37,932 nt of DNA from Gammaproteobacteria bacterium (GTDB lineage Bacteria; Pseudomonadota; Gammaproteobacteria; GCA-001735895), in the NCBI GenBank assembly GCA_024686195.1, contig JAIBDO010000004.1, positions 1 to 37,932 on the forward strand, written 5' to 3'. The position numbers were made by a program, and so were the translations under genes. How positions within the stretch are numbered: position 1 is the first letter of the stretch; each line of letters opens with the position of its first letter. Positions 16,798 to 25,176 of this stretch are shown piece by piece. Below the pieces are notes generated by a model that searched no databases, was not told the DNA's origin, and was given only the letters and a program-made list of their open reading frames with translations.

Positions 16798-17610
16798 TTA
16801 CTTGATGCCGGCATGCATGAATGACTGGATGAACTTGCGCTGGAAGATGAGGAACAATATCAGCAATGGGCCGATCGCAATCAAAGTGCCGGCCGATATC
16901 ACCGACCAGTCAACGCCCGATTCGGGTGCGCCAAATATCGCCATACCAACGGTTAACGGTCGGCTTGCTTCGGTGTTGGTAACGACCAGCGGCCACAGGA
17001 AATTGTTCCAGTGGTAGCTGACCGATACCAGGCTGAAGGCGAGGTAAGTCGGAAACGCGAGTGGTACAAATACCTTCCAGATAATACCCAGACCCGATAA
17101 TCCTTCCACGCGGGCGGCATCTTCCAGCTCCTGCGGCACAGTCATAAACGTCTGCCGTAACAAAAATATGCCAAAGGCACTGGCCAGATAGGGCAGGCCG
17201 ACACCCAGGTGGGTGTCCACCAGGCCGAGCCCGGTCAGCGTCTGGTAGTTTTCGACGATTAACACTTCCGGCATCACCATGAGCTGGGTGAGCACCAGCG
17301 CGAACGCGAAGCCGCGGCCGAGAAACTTTTCGCGGGCCAGTGCGTAGCCCGCCAGCGTGCACACTATCAACTGCGAGAACAGAATGATGGTGGTGATGAT
17401 GACGGTGTTGAGCATGTACCTGAAGAAGGGTGCCTGATCCCAGGCGGATACAAAATTCTCCATGGTTAACGGCGCAAACAAGGAAAACTTCGTCGCGAAT
17501 TCGGGCGGATGGAAGGCGGCCCAGAAGGCATAGAGCAGAGGCAGCACCCAGACGATCGCCAACAGGTAGGCTGAAAACTTCGAAAATCGCTGAAACCAGA
17601 TTGAATCCAT
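16798..17610 (-). CDS. ugpE: Ugp-type ABC permease, MalG/UgpE family
   Basis: The 270-residue inner-membrane protein has six predicted helices. The permease EAA loop is visible as EDAARVEGLSGLGIIWKVFV then PLAFPT, where the ATPase docks. The ending FQRKFIQSFMHAGIK is typical of MalG/UgpE-type subunits. It pairs with the UgpA-like subunit encoded five bases upstream. Strand order and the UgpB-like binding protein support uptake of glycerol-3-phosphate or a glycerophosphodiester, though other polyol or sugar substrates are not excluded. Confidence 0.9.
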   Translation of the reverse strand: MDSIWFQRFSKFSAYLLAIVWVLPLLYAFWAAFHPPEFATKFSLFAPLTMENFVSAWDQAPFFRYMLNTVIITTIILFSQLIVCTLAGYALAREKFLGRGFAFALVLTQLMVMPEVLIVENYQTLTGLGLVDTHLGVGLPYLASAFGIFLLRQTFMTVPQELEDAARVEGLSGLGIIWKVFVPLAFPTYLAFSLVSVSYHWNNFLWPLVVTNTEASRPLTVGMAIFGAPESGVDWSVISAGTLIAIGPLLILFLIFQRKFIQSFMHAGIK

Positions 17611-17615
17611 TAGCG

Positions 17616-18488
17616 TTACCGGTAGTGAATTTTGCGATCGATGAGCAACATCTGCACCAGCGCAGTAATGGCGAGTATCAGCAGCATGATGACGGTCAGC
17701 GTGGCCGCGTAGTAACTGTCGAGAAAGCTGAAGGCGGTTTCATAGATGTAATACAGCAACAGATTACTGGCATTGTTCGGCCCACCCTTGGTGAGAATGA
17801 ACAGGTGATCAACCAGTTTGAAGGCATTCAGCAGGGCATTGATGAGGACAAACAAGGTCGTCGGCATCAACAGCGGGAAGGTGATCTTGCGAAACATGCG
17901 CCAGGCACTGGCACCTTCGACTTTGGCCGCCTCGAATAATTCGGGGCTCAGGGTTTGCAAAGCGGCCAGGTAAAAGATCATGAAGAATCCAGCTTCCTTC
18001 CACACCGTCATGATCATCAGGCTCGACAACGCTATATCCGGATCACCAAGCCAGTTGGGGCCAGTGACTCCGATCATTGCGAGTAGTTGATTGAATAAGC
18101 CGATGTTCGGGCTGTAAAAGAATAACCAGATATTGGCCACCGTAATCATCGGCAGGATGGTCGGGGTAAAGAAAGCCAGCCGTAACAGGCCGGTAAAACG
18201 AATCTTGCTGTTTACCCATAGCGCCATCATGATCGCCAGCGCAATGGAGGTTGGCACTGTGCCGAGGGCATACCAGAAATTATTTTCCAGAACTTTCCAG
18301 AAGACGGGATCTTCCAGCAGGATTTCATAATTTTCAAGCCCGACAAACTTGGCGGGGGCGGCATCAGAACGCGCCCAGGTGACACTGCGCCAGAAAGATT
18401 TTATGGTTGGCCAGTGGGTAAAGGCGATCAACAATGAGAGCGCTGGCAGCAACAGCAGCCAGGCTTTCAGATTAAAACGCTTGAGCAT
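17616..18488 (-). CDS. ugpA: Ugp-type ABC permease, MalF/UgpA family
   Basis: The 290-residue inner-membrane protein starts MLKRFNLKAWLLLLPALSLL and has six predicted helices. The EAA loop reads FEAAKVEGASAWRMFRKITF then PLLMPT. The segment LTKGGPNNASNLLLYYIYETAF is characteristic of UgpA/MalF-type subunits. It forms the membrane channel with the UgpE-like protein. It follows ugpB after a 45-base gap that holds a strong GC-rich hairpin (18503-18529), which probably lowers its expression relative to the binding protein. Confidence 0.9.
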   Translation of the reverse strand: MLKRFNLKAWLLLLPALSLLIAFTHWPTIKSFWRSVTWARSDAAPAKFVGLENYEILLEDPVFWKVLENNFWYALGTVPTSIALAIMMALWVNSKIRFTGLLRLAFFTPTILPMITVANIWLFFYSPNIGLFNQLLAMIGVTGPNWLGDPDIALSSLMIMTVWKEAGFFMIFYLAALQTLSPELFEAAKVEGASAWRMFRKITFPLLMPTTLFVLINALLNAFKLVDHLFILTKGGPNNASNLLLYYIYETAFSFLDSYYAATLTVIMLLILAITALVQMLLIDRKIHYR

Positions 18489-18502
18489 AATAAATCCTGT
18501 AA

Positions 18503-18529
18503 TTGGGGCCGGCTGAACACCGGCCCCAA
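18503..18529 (-). promoter_or_regulatory. Intercistronic hairpin between ugpB and ugpA
   Basis: TTGGGGCCGG and CCGGCCCCAA pair perfectly over 10 bases around a 7-base loop, five bases after the ugpB stop. No T-run follows, so it is not a full terminator. Such stems in binding-protein operons slow 3' decay or cause partial termination, giving more binding protein than permease. Confidence 0.65.
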
Positions 18530-18533
18530 CGAT

Positions 18534-19820
18534 TTATTGGTAGCGACGCAGCGTTGATTTGGCCTGTTTTTGAGCATCCATCATCGCTTCTTTTGCGGAC
18601 ATCTGCCCCGTCAGGGCTGCCTGGATGGCATCATCGAGGAACTTGCGTACGCGACCTGCTTCGTGAGTCGATAACTCGGCGGTAGCATGTGTCAATTGAT
18701 CACGCGCGACAGCCGCGGGTGGAAATTCTTTGACATAGGCTTTCAAGGTATCCGTTTCATAGGCAGCCGGACCAACACCCATATAGCCGGTTGCTTTAGA
18801 CCAATGCGCAGCTTGCTCCGCTGATGTCATGAACTTAACCAGTTTCAACGCAGCAGCTTTTTCATCAGCAGACGATTTTTTGAAGATGTAGAAATTACCA
18901 CCACCGGTGGGCGACCCGAGCTCGGTGTTACCCGGCAATTTGGCGACGCCGAAATCAAAGCTGGCCTTGTTTTTGACCGTGGTCAGGTTACCGGTCGAAT
19001 GCCACATGATGGCCGTTTTGCCGTCCAGAAAGTTCTGTCGCAAGGTTCCCCACTCGATCACGCCGCTGGGCATGATGGCGTGCTTGTTACCGAGGTCCTG
19101 CCAGTACTCCAGCGCTTCTATCACGCCCGGCTTGTCAAAATAGGTTTCGGTGCCCGCCTGGTTCATCAGTACTTCGCTATTTTGTTTGGTCAATGCACCA
19201 AACATCCAGTAGGGATATCCCGTCGATGGAATCATCGCTCCCCATTGTTCGACATTGCCGCTGCTATCCTTCTTCACCAGCTTCTTGCCCATTTCGGCAA
19301 ATTCTGCCCAGGTTGTCGGTGGCTTTTCAGGGTCGAGCCCGGCCGCACGAAACATGTCCTTGTTGTAGTACATGACAATGGTCGAACGTTGGAAAGGGAC
19401 GCCCCAGGTTTTGCCATCAGCCTTGCCGTTTTCCATCAACGCAGGGTAAAAGCTGTCCAGCCATTTACGTTCCGCATCGGTGCTGACGACGTCGTCGAAG
19501 GCAACAATCGCATCCAGGTTGCGCAAGGCATGAATGTCGATTGAAAACATCACCGAAAGTTGAGCCGGTTGGCCACTTTGCAGTGCGGCCAGCGCTTTGA
19601 CGCGAGCGTCATTGTAGTTACCGGCATAAATGGCGTTGACGTTAATTCCTGAGTTCTGCGATTCGAACTTTTCGATCATGCCATCGACAATTTTGGTTAA
19701 GGAACCGCCGACCGCGACCGGATAGTACATGGTTAAATCGGTATCGGCACTGGCGACAGTGCTGATCCCGAGGATTGAAGCGATACCCGCGGTTGCCAGG
19801 TATTTGGAAAATTTGTTCAT
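18534..19820 (-). CDS. ugpB: UgpB-like periplasmic solute-binding protein
   Basis: The 428-residue protein has a signal peptide ending SADTD (about residue 25). The fold is a family 1 extracellular solute-binding protein. Points shared with E. coli UgpB include VGGSLTKIVDGMIEKFE near the start, YAGNYNDARVKALAALQSG, the STIVMYYNKDMFRAAGLDPE then KPPTTWAEFA stretch, GGGNFYIFKK, KATGYMGVGPAAYE and a closing LRRYQ. E. coli UgpB binds glycerol-3-phosphate and glycerophosphocholine. Ligand residues were not checked one by one, so substrate is by family. GAGGAG lies nine bases before the ATG. Confidence 0.85.
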   Translation of the reverse strand: MNKFSKYLATAGIASILGISTVASADTDLTMYYPVAVGGSLTKIVDGMIEKFESQNSGINVNAIYAGNYNDARVKALAALQSGQPAQLSVMFSIDIHALRNLDAIVAFDDVVSTDAERKWLDSFYPALMENGKADGKTWGVPFQRSTIVMYYNKDMFRAAGLDPEKPPTTWAEFAEMGKKLVKKDSSGNVEQWGAMIPSTGYPYWMFGALTKQNSEVLMNQAGTETYFDKPGVIEALEYWQDLGNKHAIMPSGVIEWGTLRQNFLDGKTAIMWHSTGNLTTVKNKASFDFGVAKLPGNTELGSPTGGGNFYIFKKSSADEKAAALKLVKFMTSAEQAAHWSKATGYMGVGPAAYETDTLKAYVKEFPPAAVARDQLTHATAELSTHEAGRVRKFLDDAIQAALTGQMSAKEAMMDAQKQAKSTLRRYQ

Positions 19821-19865
19821 GGTTTGTGACTCCTCATTAAGGTCTGTTTGTGGCTTCGATTGCCT

Positions 19866-20837
19866 TTATTGGTTAACTGGAAAGTGGTGTTCGTGTTCCG
19901 CACGCCAGTGAACCGATATTGATTGTTGGGCTGCAAACATGGCATGCCCGGGATAACGTATTTTGATGATTTCCGACTTGCCTTCGGGTTCGCCAATGTC
20001 TGCCAGCACCACGGTGTCGGCACCGTGATAGTCACAACTGACAACCCGTGCTGGCCTGCCTTGCTCGGCAATCTCGATGTGTTCCGGGCGTACACCCAGG
20101 CGCTCGTTGGTCGAATGCATAATATTCATCGGAGGGCTACCGATAAACTGGGCGGTAAACACGGTTTGTGGCTTGTTGTACAAGCCTTCGGGAACGTCAA
20201 TCTGTTCGATTTTGCCACCGTTCATGAGCACGATCCGGTCGGCCATGCTCATGGCCTCCACCTGATCATGCGTCACATAAATGACTGACATCCCGAGCCG
20301 TTGCTGCAGGCTACGGATCTCAGAGCGCATTTCGTTGCGCAGTTTGGCATCGAGGTTGGATAGAGGTTCGTCCATCAGGCAAAGCTTGGCTTCGGCGACG
20401 ACGGCTCTTGCCAGCGCGACGCGCTGACACTGTCCACCGGAAAGCTGCCCGGGTTTCTTTTGCAGGTGATCCTGCAACCCTACCAGTTCAACGACCGAAT
20501 CGAGGCGTCGCTTTTGTTCGTCTTTCGCTACTTTTCTGGCCTGCAGGCCGAACAGGATATTGTCGATCACCTTCAAGTGTGGAAACAGGGCATAGGACTG
20601 GAACACCATGGCGAGCTTGCGTTGCCCTGGTGTCAGATGTGTAATGTCTTTGCCTTCGAGTTCGATGCGGCCGGCATCCGGGGTTTCCAGACCGGCAATC
20701 ATTTTCAAGGAGGTTGATTTACCGCAACCTGAAGGACCGAGCAGGGCCACGAATTCGCCTTCGTCGACGTGAAAGCTTAAACCGTCAACCACCGTAATGT
20801 CACCATAGCGACGCGTAAGCCCTTCTACCTTTAACAT
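19866..20837 (-). CDS. ugpC: UgpC/MalK-type ABC transporter ATPase
   Basis: The 323-residue cytoplasmic ATPase has Walker A GPSGCGKST (34-42), Q-loop VFQSYALFPH, signature LSGGQCQRVALARA (with Cys where Gln or Arg is usual after LSGGQ), Walker B LCLMDEPLSNLD and switch His in YVTHDQVEAM. A C-terminal MalK/TOBE-type regulatory domain from about 235 includes GVRPEHI. It is slightly shorter than E. coli UgpC (about 356), mainly in the regulatory domain. The start codon overlaps the regulator's end by seven bases (ATGTTAA), so the two are co-transcribed and likely coupled. Confidence 0.93.
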   Translation of the reverse strand: MLKVEGLTRRYGDITVVDGLSFHVDEGEFVALLGPSGCGKSTSLKMIAGLETPDAGRIELEGKDITHLTPGQRKLAMVFQSYALFPHLKVIDNILFGLQARKVAKDEQKRRLDSVVELVGLQDHLQKKPGQLSGGQCQRVALARAVVAEAKLCLMDEPLSNLDAKLRNEMRSEIRSLQQRLGMSVIYVTHDQVEAMSMADRIVLMNGGKIEQIDVPEGLYNKPQTVFTAQFIGSPPMNIMHSTNERLGVRPEHIEIAEQGRPARVVSCDYHGADTVVLADIGEPEGKSEIIKIRYPGHAMFAAQQSISVHWRAEHEHHFPVNQ

Positions 20838-21616
20838 GCAATTAGCTCCGGTGTGGGTCCAACTTCAAACATTTCAATGTCCCGCTGCTGGCAGAGCTGT
20901 CTGATCGGCTCAGAAATATAATCCATCACCAGGAAATCGATATCCGCTAATTCGCCGGTGATTACCGGGGCATAGCGGTCGAACTTGGTGTGATCGACCA
21001 CGAGAACGCTTGCTTCGCTGTTCTCGATAATAATACGGGAGATGTTCGACTCTTCGGGCGTGAAGTCGAGCAGCTGGCCTTTGTGATTCATTCCGCCGAC
21101 GCCAAAAACACCATACTGGATATTGAACTTGCTCATGAATTCAGTGGTATCGAATCCCATCGTGTCCTGGTCATTAACCCGCACCCGGCCACCTGCGAGA
21201 TAGGTCTGGATGTTCGGGTTGTTACACAGCGTCAACGCGACATTGATGTTATTGGTCACGACCGTTAAGCCCGGATGATCAATCAGTGCCTGCGCAACCT
21301 GCTGCGGTGTGGTGCCGATGCCGAGGAATATGGTTGTGTTTTCCGGGAACAGTTCGACCGCCTTGCGCGCAATCCGCTGTTTCGAAGAGAGGTTCAGAAC
21401 GGTTCGGTTATCGAAAGACAGGTTATGGTTGTCGCTCGGCAGACGAATGCCGCCATGCACCCGGCGCACTAATCCCATATCGCTCAATTCATTGAGATCC
21501 TTGCGGATTGTTTGCACGGTAACGTTGAATACGGTCGTGATCTCGGCGCTCGACAGCACGCCGTTCGTCTCTTGAAGGCGCTCCATAATCTGTTTCTGAC
21601 GAGACGACAGGTTCAT
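20831..21616 (-). CDS. DeoR/GlpR-family transcriptional regulator of the ugp-type operon
   Basis: The 261-residue protein begins with a DeoR winged helix-turn-helix (RQKQIMERLQETNGVLSSAE, then VTVQTIRKDLNELSDMGLVRRVHGG, residues about 6-60). The C-terminal DeoRC effector domain follows, with FLGIGTTPQQVAQAL, VTNNINVALTL, YLAGGRVR and VVDHTKFDRYAP. Family members respond to phosphorylated sugars or polyols; GlpR uses glycerol-3-phosphate. As first gene of the operon it probably controls its own promoter at 21688-21753, derepressing import when the ligand or its product accumulates. The ligand identity is inferred from the operon. Confidence 0.88.
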   Translation of the reverse strand: MNLSSRQKQIMERLQETNGVLSSAEITTVFNVTVQTIRKDLNELSDMGLVRRVHGGIRLPSDNHNLSFDNRTVLNLSSKQRIARKAVELFPENTTIFLGIGTTPQQVAQALIDHPGLTVVTNNINVALTLCNNPNIQTYLAGGRVRVNDQDTMGFDTTEFMSKFNIQYGVFGVGGMNHKGQLLDFTPEESNISRIIIENSEASVLVVDHTKFDRYAPVITGELADIDFLVMDYISEPIRQLCQQRDIEMFEVGPTPELIAC

Positions 21617-21687
21617 TTTCGGCTACTCGAATTGCTTAATGAGTGAGTGCAACCGAACCAATATTTTTATTATTATTGGAGATTGAA

Positions 21688-21753
21688 GGTTCGTTAGAAA
21701 CCAATATACCTTTCGTAAGAACTAAATGTCTAGAAATATATTCGCTATACGAA
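21688..21753 (-). promoter_or_regulatory. Putative promoter and TTCG operators of the DeoR-ugp operon
   Basis: On the minus strand, TAGACA (21732-21727) and TATATT (21708-21703) are spaced by 18 bases, a plausible sigma-70 promoter. Three TTCG-containing dyads overlap it: GGTTCGTTAGAAACC (21688-21702) at the expected start point, TTTCGTAAGAA (21711-21721) between the two boxes and TTCGCTATACGAA (21741-21753) upstream. GlpR/DeoR sites also carry TTCG/CGAA half-sites. The rest of 21617-22013 shows only a short GTGAC-TTAAC-GTCAC palindrome near 21800. Confidence 0.45.
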
Positions 21754-22013
21754 GATTTTTGGCGTGGACTGTATGGGTCAAACTTTCGTTGAATGGTGGT
21801 GACTTAACGTCACGGCGCCACTGGGTTTCACCGGGTAAATCTGTTCAATCAGGCGATTTTGTGTGTGATTGGTGCATAAGCGTTGAGCCTGACGCCTGAT
21901 ATCTGTATAAGTGCCTCCCTGACAGAGGCGCCCTGATAGAATCCAATTCGGAGAACCGCCTTTCAAACCAGTTTGTCGTCGAGACCGCCCGAGATACAGG
22001 GCTGAGGTTAGCA

Positions 22014-22730
22014 GTGAACAAAAGCTTTGTTACCAATCTGATTGCGGCGTTGATTACGCTGCTCGGCTATCTTAATTCTTCGATGCTGTTGCTGAGCATT
22101 GGCTTGTTTGCATTGTCCGGTGCCTTAACCAACTGGATTGCCATTCACATGCTGTTTGAAAAAATTCCGGGGTTTTATGGGTCCGGTGTGATTCCAGCGC
22201 GCTTTGAAGAATTCAAAGCCGCAATCCGGGTGTTGATGATGGAACAATTTTTCACCGCGGAAAATATCCAGCGTTTCCTTTCGTCAGACGGCAGTGGCGC
22301 AAAAACACTGGATCTGGAACCCGTTATCGATGCAACTGACCTGTCCCCGGCCTTTGATGGGTTGGTCGGTGTCATCGAGGGCTCCTCGTTTGGCAGTATG
22401 CTGACGATGGTCGGTGGTAGCGCCGCATTGCAGCCCTTGAAAGAGCCGTTTATGGCGCGTTTGAAAGAGTCCCTGACAGAAATTTCGTCGACGGATGAGT
22501 TTAATCAAATGCTGTCGCGAGCCACGGTCCACGCCGGCAATGATCCGGAAATCCGTGAAAAAATCGCCAGTGTTATCGAAAAACGACTGGATGAGCTTAC
22601 CCCGCAACTGGTCAAGGAAATCGTGCAGACCATGATCAAAAAACACCTGGGATGGCTGGTGGTCTGGGGCGGTGTTTTTGGCGGTCTGATTGGCCTGATC
22701 GCAGGATATTTGAATCCGCTGGGCATTTAG
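22014..22730 (+). CDS. DUF445 family membrane protein
   Basis: The 238-residue product starts with GTG at 22014; GAGG lies six bases upstream. Two N-terminal helices (about 8-40) are followed by the DUF445 hallmark GALTNWIAIHMLFEKIPGFY then GSGVIPARFEEFKAAI. A long, mostly helical soluble region (60-210) and a C-terminal membrane helix (GWLVVWGGVFGGLIGLIAGY) complete it. Function is unknown; related YheB-type proteins are membrane-anchored with the soluble part on one face. It lies convergent to senA with about 150 bases between, where no clear terminator was found. Confidence 0.85.
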   Translation: MNKSFVTNLIAALITLLGYLNSSMLLLSIGLFALSGALTNWIAIHMLFEKIPGFYGSGVIPARFEEFKAAIRVLMMEQFFTAENIQRFLSSDGSGAKTLDLEPVIDATDLSPAFDGLVGVIEGSSFGSMLTMVGGSAALQPLKEPFMARLKESLTEISSTDEFNQMLSRATVHAGNDPEIREKIASVIEKRLDELTPQLVKEIVQTMIKKHLGWLVVWGGVFGGLIGLIAGYLNPLGI

Positions 22731-22882
22731 CGACCATCGAGCTATCTGTATTCCTGGAATTGGCCCGGAGTTGCCCAGGGTGTGTGAGCTCCAATTGAAT
22801 CTAGCCTTAGCAGGTAAACAAGCCAGCGAAAATCAGAGGCGTAGCGGCGTGTGGCGAGTACGAGTGGGAATTATCTTTGCAG

Positions 22883-24199
22883 CTAGAGCCGCCTGCAGGT
22901 GCGGAATCCGCTGAAGATATTCCATCGATCGGCACCAAAAAAGTTGCGGTAACCTCCATGCATCATGCGCCCTCGAGTTGTCCAGGCGCCGCCACGCAAC
23001 ACTTTCGTGTTACCAAACAAGGTTGTCGAATACTCCGTGTAGGCGTCCGCCGAAAATTCGGGGAAGGGTTCAAAGCTGTCGCTGGTCCATTCCCAGACAT
23101 TACCTAACATTTGGCGGCAACCAAAGGCACTGTCGCCTGCGGCATAAGCGGCCACATCGACGCTACCAAGCGCATAACCGTCCAGATTCGCATGCTTGGC
23201 GGTGGGAGCGTCATTGCCCCAGGGGTAGCGTCGTTTGTTGGTGGACAGGTTGCCCTGATTATCCGCTTCACCCAGGGCGGCAACCTCCCATTCAAGCTCG
23301 GTTGGCAACCTTAGCCCAGCCCAGCGGCAATAAGCATCAGCCTCATACCAACTGACGTGAATCACCGGTTCATAATCAGCAAGCGGTAGTGTTTTATCGA
23401 AACGGCGCATCGTCCACTGCTGATTACCCTGTGGCGTCCAGTAGCCGGGATGTGTTATCTGCTTGCTCTGTATCCAGATCCATCCGTCTGGATCCCAGTA
23501 ATCCTCGTTCTGATAGCCCCCCGCCGCCACAAACTCTGCGTATTCGGCATTGGTGACCGCTGCGCGGGCAATGGCAAATGCAGAGACGTCGACTTCATGC
23601 GCATACTTTTCGTTGTCAAACATGAAAGCGGCATCTTTCTCTGCTCCGATGCGGAATTTACCGCCCGGGATATCAACATATCCGCAAAGACCACCCGCAT
23701 TTCGAAGGCGGGACGCATCGATTGCTGCGCTGAGGTTTGGTGTCGGGTAAGCCAATGTCTGGCGACCCCAGAGAAAAGCCTCGCAGTGCATATCTTCATG
23801 GAAGACACCGAACTGGTAGATAAAACTGTCCTGTTCGTTTGCTACCGTTCCTGGCAAGCGCTCGCATAGATTGTCCAGTACTGATTGCATGTAAGCTTTG
23901 GTTTGTTCAAGACCAGGCAGTGGTAAATCCCAACGGCTGTCGTGCGCCACCGCGATTGAATCATACAGACTATCCGCCCGTTGATTACCCAGAGTGCTTT
24001 CACGACCGTATAATTCGCGCAGGATAAAGTATTCGTAAAAATACGCGACATGACCAATTTCCCAACGTAGCGGATTGATCGTGCCATATTTTGGTCCCAG
24101 CAATTGATCCTCATCCAGGTCGGCAACCAGCTCATAGGTGCGGAGCCTGGCGTTTTCCAGCATGCCAATCAGATTTGTGTTACTAATATGGGCGGTCAT
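22883..24199 (-). CDS. senA: Selenoneine synthase SenA (EgtB-like)
   Basis: The 438-residue protein has an N-terminal DinB-type domain with the three iron-ligand histidines of EgtB-type enzymes: H50 in EIGHVAYFYE and H134 and H138 in FHEDMHCE. From about 172 it has an FGE/sulfatase-modifying domain (YVDIPGGKFRIGAEK, PVIHVSWYEADAYCRWAGLR, GNVWEWTSD, LRGGAWTTRGRMMHGGYRNF). Alone this could be EgtB of ergothioneine synthesis. The adjacent selenosugar-type glycosyltransferase and SelD point to SenA, which joins a selenosugar to hercynine using Fe(II) and O2 and leads to selenoneine. No EgtD is in the window, so hercynine would come from elsewhere. The start is 23 bases from the divergent senB start, and no good Shine-Dalgarno was seen. 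Confidence 0.85.
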   Translation of the reverse strand: MTAHISNTNLIGMLENARLRTYELVADLDEDQLLGPKYGTINPLRWEIGHVAYFYEYFILRELYGRESTLGNQRADSLYDSIAVAHDSRWDLPLPGLEQTKAYMQSVLDNLCERLPGTVANEQDSFIYQFGVFHEDMHCEAFLWGRQTLAYPTPNLSAAIDASRLRNAGGLCGYVDIPGGKFRIGAEKDAAFMFDNEKYAHEVDVSAFAIARAAVTNAEYAEFVAAGGYQNEDYWDPDGWIWIQSKQITHPGYWTPQGNQQWTMRRFDKTLPLADYEPVIHVSWYEADAYCRWAGLRLPTELEWEVAALGEADNQGNLSTNKRRYPWGNDAPTAKHANLDGYALGSVDVAAYAAGDSAFGCRQMLGNVWEWTSDSFEPFPEFSADAYTEYSTTLFGNTKVLRGGAWTTRGRMMHGGYRNFFGADRWNIFSGFRTCRRL

Positions 24200-24222
24200 A
24201 TCGTGCCGTGAACTCTGGATTC

Positions 24223-25176
24223 ATGAAAATTCACCTGGTTACACCCGCCAAAGAAAACTCGAGGAATGGCAACCGTACTTCGGCCACTCGCTGGGCAGGC
24301 CTGCTACGGAAAGTAGGCCACCGGGTAAATGTCGACACCGATTATAATGGAGAAACCACAGACCTGGTAATCGCTTTGCACGCCTGGCGCAGTGCAGCAG
24401 CGATTCGACGCTATCGCGAAGCAAGGCCTGATGGGCCACTGGTCGTAGCCCTGGGTGGGACCGACGTCAATACCTATCTGAAAACGGAGCCGGCAACAAC
24501 TTTAGCCTCGATGCAAATGGCAGACGCGCTGGTTTGTCTGCATGACCTGATCGCCGATGAGCTACCATTTGAATTTCGACAAAAGCTATCCGTGATTCGC
24601 CAGTCAGCGAAGCCATTGCCGCGACCGCGAAATCCATCAAAACGTTCTTTTGATATCTGTGTTATCGGCCATCTGCGAGAAGAGAAAGATCCCTTTCGAG
24701 TCGCCCTTGCTGCGCGCTTGCTACCACCGCAATCCAAGGTCCGGGTGTTGCACTATGGCAAGGCGCATAGCCCGAAATGGTCCTTGCGGGCAGAGGCGGA
24801 GATGCGCGTCAACCCACGATATCGATGGAAAGGTGAGGTATCTGCCGGGCGGATCCGCCAGGCTTTTATTCGCGCAAAGCTGATGGTGATTAGCTCATTA
24901 CAGGAAGGGGGTGCTAACGTGGTCTCCGAAGCCCTTGTCGCAGATGTGCCCATTATTGCCTCTGACATCAGTGGGAATATTGGATTGCTCGGTAGCGACT
25001 TTGGCGGTTACTTCCGGGTTGGCGATGAGGCGTCTCTGGCTGAGAGAATACGACAGGCCGAGGTCGACGAAAGGTTCATGGAATCACTGCAACAGCAGGG
25101 CAGGACCCTTGCACCGATGTTCACGCCAGAACAGGAACTGGCCGACTGGCAAAAGGTGCTGTCTGCTATTACCTGA
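24223..25176 (+). CDS. senB: Selenosugar synthase SenB (GT-B glycosyltransferase fold)
   Basis: The 317-residue protein starts MKIHLVTPAKENSRNGNRTS and continues ATRWAGLL, the N-terminus expected of SenB (SRxGNRxTAxRWA). It has LGGTDVN in the first Rossmann lobe and VIGHLREEKDPFRVALAARL at the lobe junction. The nucleotide-sugar site reads SSLQEGGANVVSEAL. SenB makes a selenosugar from selenophosphate (from SenC) and a UDP-sugar. The ATG at 24223 fits the family; the GTG at 24208 would add five residues. The 3' end overlaps the convergent senC by eight bases. Together with senA and senC the assignment is strong. Confidence 0.88.
   Translation: MKIHLVTPAKENSRNGNRTSATRWAGLLRKVGHRVNVDTDYNGETTDLVIALHAWRSAAAIRRYREARPDGPLVVALGGTDVNTYLKTEPATTLASMQMADALVCLHDLIADELPFEFRQKLSVIRQSAKPLPRPRNPSKRSFDICVIGHLREEKDPFRVALAARLLPPQSKVRVLHYGKAHSPKWSLRAEAEMRVNPRYRWKGEVSAGRIRQAFIRAKLMVISSLQEGGANVVSEALVADVPIIASDISGNIGLLGSDFGGYFRVGDEASLAERIRQAEVDERFMESLQQQGRTLAPMFTPEQELADWQKVLSAIT

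Noticed and set aside
22883-24199. Ergothioneine synthase EgtB as the primary call
   Set aside because: senB and selD lie directly beside it and no egtD is seen, which favours SenA. EgtB remains the fallback.
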